The notes under the pieces are model-generated. The model saw only the letters and a program-made list of their open reading frames with translations. It did not search any database and was not told the DNA's origin. Positions 32,432 through 38,062 of a DNA stretch of 38,062 nt are shown in pieces. Within the stretch, counting starts at the first letter, position 1; each line of letters opens with the position of its first letter. Made by a program: the position numbers and the translations under genes. The stretch is from an uncultured Eubacteriales bacterium (GTDB lineage: Bacteria; Bacillota; Clostridia; Oscillospirales; CAG-382), in contig URVJ01000022.1 in assembly GCA_900551295.1 (NCBI GenBank), positions 1-38,062 on the forward strand. The letters run 5' to 3'.

Positions 32432-33607
32432 CTAATCGAGAGATTTGAAAAAAGCAGTCACTTTTGCTCCGATTGAGCAATTTTCAATTTTCAGATAACC
32501 ACCGTGATGTTCACATAAAATTTTACAGATATACAGCCCAAGTCCGAAATGCTCAGAGTGATTTTCTTCTTCCGTAAAATATGGATTGGTTGCTTTGCTT
32601 AAAATATTTTTTGAAAAGCCACATCCATTGTCTGAAACAGAGAGATAAAAGCCATCATTATTACTTGTGTAAGTGATGTTTACCTTTGATGTTGCGTATC
32701 GGATTGCATTTGAAATCAAATTATTATTAACTTGTGAAACAAAAGTATAATCAATGCCAATAGGAATATCGGAAATGTTATTTTGAATAGAAAGAGTTTT
32801 TCCACTTTGCTCACACAAAATTCTTGCACTATCAGCTATTGCGGTCACATAACCGCTTATATTAGACTTGTCACTTATGGGTTGAGCATCTTCTAAACGA
32901 CGCAAGTGGCTCATACTATCAACATATCTTTCCAAACGGAAAATATGTTTTCCCATTGTTACAGCGGTGCTTTTGGTTATTGGGTCATGGTTGGACTGTA
33001 AAATTTCATTATACCCTTTTAATACGGTAAGTGGAGTACGTAAATCGTGAGCAAAAGCAGTATTAAGTTGTTTTCGTTCTTCCATTTGCCGCCACATTTC
33101 AGAGAAATTATTAGCAAGGGTAAAACGCATTGTTTCAAATGATGAACACAATTCTCCTAATTCATCTTTGCTGTCATATTTAATTGAGAAGTTTAAATTA
33201 TTATTAGAAATCATTTCAGAAGCGGCTTTTAATTCTGTAAGCGGTTTTTTTAACTTGTTTCTATAGAATAACAAGGTCGCCGTAATAATACATAACGCTG
33301 AATAAATCGGAGTTGCAATTATTGGGGCAACTTCACATATTGAAAGTAACCGTTGGTCTTTTTCAGACATTGCAACAGGTGCAACTCCAATATAATTGCC
33401 ATCACCGAGTCTTTCTCCATTTTCATTTGTTAAATAATATTTTTCTCCTGTTGGGGGATATTTGCTTTCAATCGTTTTTGTAGCATTATTGCACAAAGTA
33501 GCTGTTCCTGCACTTAATAGAATGGCAAGAATTACAAACGCTGAGATATAAAGTATTATACTTTTTCGCAATGACAGGTTACACCACATTTTCTTTATCT
33601 TATCCAC
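32432..33607 (-). CDS. Sensor histidine kinase (cargo two-component system)
   Basis: 391 residues: helix 1 (about 15-37), a short extracellular loop of about 60 residues, helix 2 (about 93-115), a HAMP-like linker, a phosphoacceptor domain with His187 in FAHDLRTPLTVLKGY, and an ATPase domain (N-box NNNLISNAIRY, G1 SDNGCGF, G2 HFGLGLYICK). The short sensor loop resembles kinases that detect membrane-active peptides. It overlaps the end of the response regulator gene by 13 bases, so the pair is coupled. Confidence 0.93.
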   Translation of the reverse strand: MDKIKKMWCNLSLRKSIILYISAFVILAILLSAGTATLCNNATKTIESKYPPTGEKYYLTNENGERLGDGNYIGVAPVAMSEKDQRLLSICEVAPIIATPIYSALCIITATLLFYRNKLKKPLTELKAASEMISNNNLNFSIKYDSKDELGELCSSFETMRFTLANNFSEMWRQMEERKQLNTAFAHDLRTPLTVLKGYNEILQSNHDPITKSTAVTMGKHIFRLERYVDSMSHLRRLEDAQPISDKSNISGYVTAIADSARILCEQSGKTLSIQNNISDIPIGIDYTFVSQVNNNLISNAIRYATSKVNITYTSNNDGFYLSVSDNGCGFSKNILSKATNPYFTEEENHSEHFGLGLYICKILCEHHGGYLKIENCSIGAKVTAFFKSLD

Positions 33608-34269
33608 TTATATCCACACCCCCAAACTGTTTCAATATAAGATTTATTTGTGTATGCTGCAATTTTTGTTCGTATTCTGCGAATATGCTCGGCAACAACA
33701 CTACTATCTCCCTCACTGTCATATCCCCAAACTCTTTCATAAATTCTCTCTTTATCAAAAACTTGTCCTGCGTTTTGAGATAATAACTCAACAATGTCAA
33801 ATTCTTTTTTTACAAGACCAATAGGTTGGTTCTGTATATAAACAGTTCTTTCAGAGTAGTCAATTAAAAGTTCTCCTGAAAACTTAACTTTTGTATTCGT
33901 TTGATGTCGTTCTTCTCTTCTTAAATGTGCTTGCACTCTGGCTTCAAGTTCAACAAGAGAAAACGGCTTAACAATATAATCATCACCACCTACGGAAAAT
34001 CCTTGTACCTTATCATTTTCTTCAATACGGGCAGTTAAAAAGAGTATAGGGCAAGAAACATAATCCCTAATTTTCTTGCAGACTTCCATCCCATCAAGCT
34101 TCGGCATATTTATATCTAATAAGATTATATCTGGTTGTAATTCTGCTAATTTGAGGGTTTCTACTCCATTATAAGCAGAAAAGACCTCATAGCCCTTGCT
34201 TCTAAAAAATCCTGTAAGCATTTCAACTATATCAACTTCATCATCGGAAATTAAAATCCTGTACCTCAC
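33595..34269 (-). CDS. OmpR/PhoB-family response regulator (cargo two-component system)
   Basis: This 224-residue protein has a receiver domain (1-120) with Asp9/Asp10, phosphoacceptor Asp52 in LLDINMPKLDG and Lys in VKPFSLVEL, then a winged-helix DNA-binding domain (about 128-224) ending ETVWGCGYKWIR. The start is taken as GTG 34269 because GGAGG lies 8 bases upstream; other in-frame starts up to 34293 would cover the ribosome site. It likely controls the adjacent ABC genes. It lies 37 bases after the small HTH gene. Confidence 0.92.
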   Translation of the reverse strand: MRYRILISDDEVDIVEMLTGFFRSKGYEVFSAYNGVETLKLAELQPDIILLDINMPKLDGMEVCKKIRDYVSCPILFLTARIEENDKVQGFSVGGDDYIVKPFSLVELEARVQAHLRREERHQTNTKVKFSGELLIDYSERTVYIQNQPIGLVKKEFDIVELLSQNAGQVFDKERIYERVWGYDSEGDSSVVAEHIRRIRTKIAAYTNKSYIETVWGCGYKWIR

Positions 34270-34306
34270 ATATAACACCTCCATAATAAACACTAACGAA
34301 AAATTT

Positions 34307-34486
34307 TCAATTTTTCATCAACTTTTTTCTTGCATCAGCAGGCTTTTCAGCATTTTTCGGAATAAGCCACACACGGTTAATATTCATAACCCCCTCAATA
34401 CGGTTTCCTTTACAAAGTCTTTGTACCCATCTTAACGATACGTTCCACTTTTCAGCGGCTTCCTGTGCTGTCATATATTCAAACAT
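34307..34486 (-). CDS. Small helix-turn-helix (excisionase-like) DNA-binding protein
   Basis: This 59-residue protein starts at ATG 34486 (AGGAGG upstream). It has a MerR/excisionase-type helix-turn-helix: MTAQEAAEKWNVSLRWVQRL, then CKGNRIEGVMNINRVWLIPK, and a basic tail (KPADARKKLMKN). Such small proteins are common in conjugative transposons as excision cofactors or regulators. A consensus promoter lies 29 bases upstream. It heads a leftward run into the response regulator and kinase genes. Confidence 0.85.
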   Translation of the reverse strand: MFEYMTAQEAAEKWNVSLRWVQRLCKGNRIEGVMNINRVWLIPKNAEKPADARKKLMKN

Positions 34487-34514
34487 ATCTGACCTCCTAA
34501 GGTGTACTGTATAT

Positions 34515-34543
34515 ATTATAGCCGTTTGAACGAACAGTATCAA
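34515..34543 (-). promoter_or_regulatory. Promoter of the small HTH gene / two-component operon
   Basis: On the - strand TTGATA (34538-34543), 17-base spacer, perfect TATAAT (34515-34520). Confidence 0.8.
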
Positions 34544-34568
34544 GTGTGCAATTATGAACTTTGACCGC

Positions 34569-34597
34569 TTGTAATAAGAGATTTTATATCCTAATAT
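34569..34597 (+). promoter_or_regulatory. Possible promoter of the XRE regulator
   Basis: TTGTAA (34569-34574), 17-base spacer, TAATAT (34592-34597). A second -10-like TATAAT lies nearer the gene (34643-34648) without a clear -35. Confidence 0.5.
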
Positions 34598-34680
34598 CAG
34601 AGATTTCAAATCGTTCTATAAGAACTCACATTTCTGTAAAATATAATAGTAGCATTTTGCAGATACAAGGTGGTGAGTTT

Positions 34681-35040
34681 ATGGACACAAGAAACAATGA
34701 TTTTGACTTCGATTTTACACCGATAGGACAGGCAATCAAGAAAGCAAGGACAGCAAAAGGTATGACCAGAGAGCAGCTTGCTCGTATTGTAGATTATGAC
34801 CCAAGACATCTTCAAGCGATTGAAAATGAGGGACAAAAGCCAAGTCTGGAGCTGCTCATTCAGCTTGTGACAATGTTCGGTGTATCGGTTGATGAATACA
34901 TATTCCCAGATAATGAGGTCAAAAGAAGTTCCGTCCGCAGACGCTTAGACGCAGAACTCGACAAACTAAACGATAAAGAGCTGTCCATAGTTGAAGCAAC
35001 TGTCAGCGGACTATGTAAGGCAAAAGAGCCAGAGGAATAA
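34681..35040 (+). CDS. XRE-family transcriptional regulator of the element
   Basis: This 119-residue protein has an HTH over about residues 13-70 (IGQAIKKARTAKGMTREQLA, then VDYDPRHLQAIENEGQKPSL, ending VSVDEYIFPDNE). The ATG at 34681 is chosen because AAGGTGGTGA lies upstream; upstream in-frame ATGs lie in the promoter region. This is the only rightward gene of the element in view and diverges from the HTH/two-component operon. It is the typical position of the transfer-module repressor in Tn916/Tn1549-like elements. Confidence 0.9.
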   Translation: MDTRNNDFDFDFTPIGQAIKKARTAKGMTREQLARIVDYDPRHLQAIENEGQKPSLELLIQLVTMFGVSVDEYIFPDNEVKRSSVRRRLDAELDKLNDKELSIVEATVSGLCKAKEPEE

Positions 35041-35053
35041 ACCTCTGGTTTTT
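35029..35053 (+). terminator. Terminator of the XRE regulator gene
   Basis: CCAGAGG (35029-35035) pairs perfectly with CCTCTGG (35042-35048) across the stop codon, followed by five Ts. Confidence 0.85.
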
Positions 35054-35066
35054 CTTTTGCCCATTC

Positions 35067-36842
35067 TTAATAGGCAGGAACGCCGTAGCCATAGATGGAG
35101 CTGCTTCCAACCGTATATTGCTTTTGCCTGCAAGCGTCGCCAGAGTTACCCTCCACGGTGTAAACGACACCGTTTTCGCATTTCTCTACAATTCCTACAT
35201 GGTCAGTTTCTCCATCGCCTTCCCAATCAAAAAAGATAATATCGCCCGCCTGCGGGTCGTAGTTTCTGTCTTGCCATTGTCCGTTACCCTTAAACCAATT
35301 TGAGCCGTCCACGCAGCCAGAAAATTTAGGGATAATCCCGCTCTCAATATATCCGCATTGGTCGGCACACCATGACACAAAGCAGGCACACCATTCCACA
35401 CGCCCATCAAAGCCATACCAACTCCAATAAGGCTGACCGCCCTCATTGCCGAGCTGTGTCAAAGCGACTTCCACAATCGCCTGGTTACCGCCGCTTGTGA
35501 ATGCCCGCCCGTATGGATAATACCGCAGCACATGGGCGGGATACTGCGTGTCGCCATAGCTGTCCCAACCTAACCGTGCCGCCTGCATGGTGGAGAACTC
35601 TACCGCATTGGCATAGGAATAGCCGCCATAGTTGGTCTTAGCCCACGAGATATATCCATTGCCGAAATTGTAACCCTGCAAGGCAAGTTTGATATGCTCC
35701 ATATCAATCGGATTTTCCACCTCGGCAGAGATAAGGGCAGCCTTTAATTCCTGCACCCCGCACTCAATCGAATATTCTGGGTCTTGTATCCCATTCGGCT
35801 CGTGTGGATACCTTGTGTTAAAGCTGCCTTCCGCCGCCTGCATCGGGTCAAGTCCACGCCCGCCAGATTCCTGCATCATTACTGCCTTGATAAGCTCCAC
35901 ATATTCGGGAATACCATACTGTTTGGCATATTTCTGTATCAAAGGCTCATAGGCTTCCACCTCTGCACTGACAGGGGTATAGGCGTTGCTCCCGCTTCCG
36001 CCGCCAAACAGGGAAACAGCACAGCCGAGCAGGACAACAATGAGAATAATCACAACTGTAATCCAACCACCTGCAATTAAAGCGGAAATCAGAGCTTTTG
36101 TTCCTGCAATAATCGCCTTGACCGCAGCTATGGTGGCTCTGACCGTCGCTTTGGTTGCTTCGGCGGTTGCCTTTGCGGTGGCTTTTGCCGCCTGTGCCGC
36201 CTTTTGAACAGTTTTCGCAGAAGCCTTTGCCGCTGCCTGTGCTGTTTTTACCGAGGTTTCCGTCGTTTTGATTGCCGCCTTAGAAGTTGCCTGTGCGGTT
36301 TTAATTCCCTTTTCGGTTGTCTTGACCGTTCCCTTAGCAGTTGCTTTCACCGCTTTTTCTGTATTTCGGGCTGTGGTCTTAATCATTTTTTGCCCCTGCT
36401 GTCGGGTCTTTATCAACTGCGATTTTGCTGTCTGGGAAACATCGGGGGCAGAAGAACGGCTTGCAGCCCCGTGACGGATCTGCAAGCCGTGTTGTTCTGA
36501 CATATTCTGTGCTGCTTTCTGTTCTGCGGCTTTGACAGCCCGACTTTTCTTGAAATCGCTTATTTTATCTTTTGCCTTACCGATATTCTTCTGCGTTGTC
36601 TTGACTGCCTTTTGCCCCTGCTTATTGAACTGGTGGATACCTTCGTCTTTTACACGGTCTGCCGCATAAGAAATCCTATCCGCAGCATATTCTGTGGCAG
36701 AGTTTTCATCAGCGTAATATCCCTGTTCCGCTTTTTCCTTTATCCCTACATAGGCAGACTTCATACGCTCACTGGCTATGGCGGCTTTATCTATGGTCTT
36801 TATCGTGCCTTTAACCGCATCTCTGGTTTTAATATCAGCCAT
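35067..36842 (-). CDS. Bifunctional cell-wall hydrolase (lysozyme-like + CHAP), Tn916 Orf14/CwlT-type
   Basis: 591 residues: an Ala/Lys/Thr-rich cytoplasmic region of repeated KTA/KAT units (about 150-240), a membrane helix (about 258-276), a lysozyme-like muramidase domain (about 295-440, catalytic Glu325 in VMMQESGG) and a CHAP peptidase domain (about 455-591, Cys485 in EWCACFV, His548 in TDHVGIV, VEGNSGD). It opens peptidoglycan locally for the conjugation machine. GGAGG lies 6 bases before the ATG. The long basic repeat region is unusual compared with Tn916 Orf14, which is much shorter. It belongs to the leftward transfer operon. Confidence 0.93.
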   Translation of the reverse strand: MADIKTRDAVKGTIKTIDKAAIASERMKSAYVGIKEKAEQGYYADENSATEYAADRISYAADRVKDEGIHQFNKQGQKAVKTTQKNIGKAKDKISDFKKSRAVKAAEQKAAQNMSEQHGLQIRHGAASRSSAPDVSQTAKSQLIKTRQQGQKMIKTTARNTEKAVKATAKGTVKTTEKGIKTAQATSKAAIKTTETSVKTAQAAAKASAKTVQKAAQAAKATAKATAEATKATVRATIAAVKAIIAGTKALISALIAGGWITVVIILIVVLLGCAVSLFGGGSGSNAYTPVSAEVEAYEPLIQKYAKQYGIPEYVELIKAVMMQESGGRGLDPMQAAEGSFNTRYPHEPNGIQDPEYSIECGVQELKAALISAEVENPIDMEHIKLALQGYNFGNGYISWAKTNYGGYSYANAVEFSTMQAARLGWDSYGDTQYPAHVLRYYPYGRAFTSGGNQAIVEVALTQLGNEGGQPYWSWYGFDGRVEWCACFVSWCADQCGYIESGIIPKFSGCVDGSNWFKGNGQWQDRNYDPQAGDIIFFDWEGDGETDHVGIVEKCENGVVYTVEGNSGDACRQKQYTVGSSSIYGYGVPAY

Positions 36843-36877
36843 AGAAAACCTCCTTTCCCAGAGAATTTGCGTTCAAA

Positions 36878-37651
36878 TCAGCCGACCATTTTTGCCACTA
36901 CAACGAGCCTGCCGTTCTGTGCGGAGTATTCGCAGGTGGAAAGGGTAATGAGCCTGTCGCCGTATTCAGCGGTCACACCTGTATCATACAAAGCAAGTTC
37001 CTTGCACTTCCCGACATAGGAATTAAATTCTTCCTCATTCTCTGCATCAACAAAGTCGTAGTATCGAAAGCCATCAGAACTGTACGCCACAGTCTTAAAT
37101 ACAGCGACGATTTCATACTCTGCCTGCTCTGTAAGGGTATCAAACTGAACACTCTTGTGTTCCTCATAAAAGCTCTTGGACTTGTAATCCTCCAATGCTC
37201 CAAACATCTTGCCACCCTTGATGTGATGACCGTAGATAACCAGATTGTCACTTTCGGCAATATCACAATTCTCCTGCACATAAGGCGTACCTAAGTCGCT
37301 GTACTCTTTTTCAAAATTGTGCTTCAGATAGAAATTCGGATTGTTCCTGCTCTGCATCACAGGATAATTGATTGTCGTGCCGGCAATGGAAATCCAACCG
37401 ACCATATCCTCATTCTGTAAATACAATTCCTGATACTTGGCAAGCACATCTTCTCCCTCGCTAATGGGGATATCGTCTGGCATGGTTTCCTCCGTGGGAG
37501 CTTGCTCTACTATTTTGGCAATCTCCTCAAAGGCTTCCGTCTGTTCGTCCACCTGTGCATAGTGATGGTAAATACGGAAGCCGCAAAAAGCCGCCGTACC
37601 TAACAGGCACACGGCGGCGGCAACACAGATAATAGATTTATAATTCTTCAT
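36878..37651 (-). CDS. Class B sortase of the element
   Basis: 257 residues: an N-terminal membrane anchor (about 5-27) and a sortase barrel with catalytic His142 in VIYGHHIKGG, Cys240 in LITLSTCEYS and Arg248 in NGRLVVVAK. It cleaves a sorting signal and links a surface protein to the cell wall or to another protein; in conjugative transposons it probably attaches the element's own surface adhesin, which is not in this window. The ATG at 37651 (AAAGGA upstream) gives a proper anchor. Confidence 0.93.
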   Translation of the reverse strand: MKNYKSIICVAAAVCLLGTAAFCGFRIYHHYAQVDEQTEAFEEIAKIVEQAPTEETMPDDIPISEGEDVLAKYQELYLQNEDMVGWISIAGTTINYPVMQSRNNPNFYLKHNFEKEYSDLGTPYVQENCDIAESDNLVIYGHHIKGGKMFGALEDYKSKSFYEEHKSVQFDTLTEQAEYEIVAVFKTVAYSSDGFRYYDFVDAENEEEFNSYVGKCKELALYDTGVTAEYGDRLITLSTCEYSAQNGRLVVVAKMVG

Positions 37652-37665
37652 AGGCTTTTCCTTTC

Positions 37666-38061
37666 TTATCTTGAAATTTCCGTCTGTTTTCTGGGAGCAG
37701 GAAGCTCCCTGCAATATTCGGGGTATCTGACCTTGATACCCTCCATAAAGTAGGGAGCAAACTCACAGCAAAACAACTCCTCTGGCGTGAAATACCGTTC
37801 CCGCCCTTCCTCTGCATACCCGTTCCAAAGGTTAAAAGCAAGATGGCAGACCTTGACTGTTCCGCTTGTCTGCCAGCCGCCGTGCATACCCTCTGGCTCG
37901 ATGCAGTCCTCCTTGAAATTGAACATCTGGTTGATGTTCGCCCTCGTTTCCGAAGCGATACCCATCACATAGAAAAATGCCCTGTGATAACAGTCGTTCA
38001 CTCTGCATTTCATCATATTTTCCAGAAAGAAATCACGGTGAGCCGTATCACGGAATTTAAT
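37666..38061 (-). CDS. DUF6075-like conjugative-transposon protein, 5' end outside window
   Basis: The frame runs open through the right edge, with KFRDTAHRDFFLENMMKCRV preceding the first internal Met at 38016, so the true start lies beyond 38062. Visible parts (NDCYHRAFFYVMGIASETRA, then HGGWQTSGTVKVCHLAFNLW and ELFCCEFAPYFMEGIKVRYP) match a small protein common in Tn1549-like elements of gut Firmicutes, which I recall as DUF6075. Its role is unknown. It ends 14 bases before the sortase start and is in the same operon. Confidence 0.75.
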   Translation of the reverse strand: MKFRDTAHRDFFLENMMKCRVNDCYHRAFFYVMGIASETRANINQMFNFKEDCIEPEGMHGGWQTSGTVKVCHLAFNLWNGYAEEGRERYFTPEELFCCEFAPYFMEGIKVRYPEYCRELPAPRKQTEISR

Positions 38062-38062
38062 A

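Larger units (their letters stand above)
26582..38062. mobile_element. Integrative conjugative element, left part (Tn916/Tn1549-like transfer functions, serine recombinase)
   Basis: The gene set is that of a conjugative transposon: large serine recombinase at the end, MazF-like toxin, sigma-70-like regulator, small HTH regulator and XRE regulator in divergent order, lysozyme/CHAP hydrolase, class B sortase and a DUF6075-like protein. Base composition changes at the boundary, with markedly AT-rich genes from 26620 to 34700. The left end lies somewhere between about 26,577 and 26,620. The exact attachment site cannot be set without the right end, which is outside the window. The relaxase, coupling protein and VirB4 are expected further right. 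Confidence 0.8.

Noticed and set aside
34283..34310. TTGAAA-16-TATTAT as a promoter for the response regulator
   Set aside because: The -10 abuts the GGAGG ribosome site, so a transcript would start within or after it and lose it. Co-transcription from the small HTH gene is more likely.
36085..36430. Periodic sequence suggesting a DNA repeat array
   Set aside because: The period comes from Lys/Ala/Thr codons of the hydrolase's repeat region; there are no conserved spacers, so it is neither CRISPR nor a satellite.

Overview
The window looks like a chromosome segment of a Gram-positive anaerobe of the Clostridia (gut Oscillospiraceae/Ruminococcaceae-like; inferred). The grounds are strong AGGAGG-type ribosome sites, a T-box riboswitch, lipobox-type binding proteins, an S-layer-homology protein, an ECF vitamin transporter subunit, and a Tn916/Tn1549-style conjugative element with a large serine recombinase, a class B sortase and a lysozyme/CHAP hydrolase. 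No rRNA or tRNA gene and no CRISPR array was seen.

Layout, chromosomal part (1 to about 26,580). (a) A T-box leader with a UAC (Tyr) specifier precedes a sodium:solute symporter, then come a 34-codon ORF and a convergent ABC exporter. (b) Positions 5,000-10,280 hold a complete branched-chain amino-acid-type (Liv) ABC importer in the order binding protein, two permeases, two ATPases, with an attenuator-like hairpin before the first gene and a strongly structured spacer after it. (c) Positions 10,290-13,490 hold a leftward redox-flavoured operon (Cys-rich MerR-like protein, cupin, carboxymuconolactone-decarboxylase-like protein, FMN reductase, flavodoxin/cyclophilin-like lipoprotein) that carries three frame breaks. 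(d) Positions 13,500-18,540 hold a leftward unit of hybrid histidine kinase, solute-binding lipoprotein and LysR regulator. (e) An ECF S component diverges from a C-terminally short MocR regulator, which suggests vitamin B6 uptake. (f) Positions 20,390-26,070 hold an (alpha/alpha)6 glycoside hydrolase, an SLH protein, a DUF362 protein, gene remnants and an unidentified 502-residue protein.

Integrative element (about 26,580 to the right edge, continuing beyond it). In order it holds a serine recombinase, a 50-codon ORF, a MazF-type toxin, a sigma-70-like regulator, a cargo block (ABC-2 permease and ATPase plus histidine kinase and response regulator), two small DNA-binding regulators transcribed divergently, and the start of the transfer region (lysozyme/CHAP hydrolase, class B sortase, DUF6075-like protein). 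The cargo block is AT-rich and resembles sensing and immunity modules for cell-envelope-active peptides.

The observations most worth a second look are the Tyr T-box on a transporter, the mutually exclusive hairpins between livJ and livH, the A6 frame break that separates a flavodoxin from its cyclophilin-like domain, the six-cysteine MerR-like protein, the small ORF and palindrome beside the recombinase, and the recombinase remnant at the element boundary.
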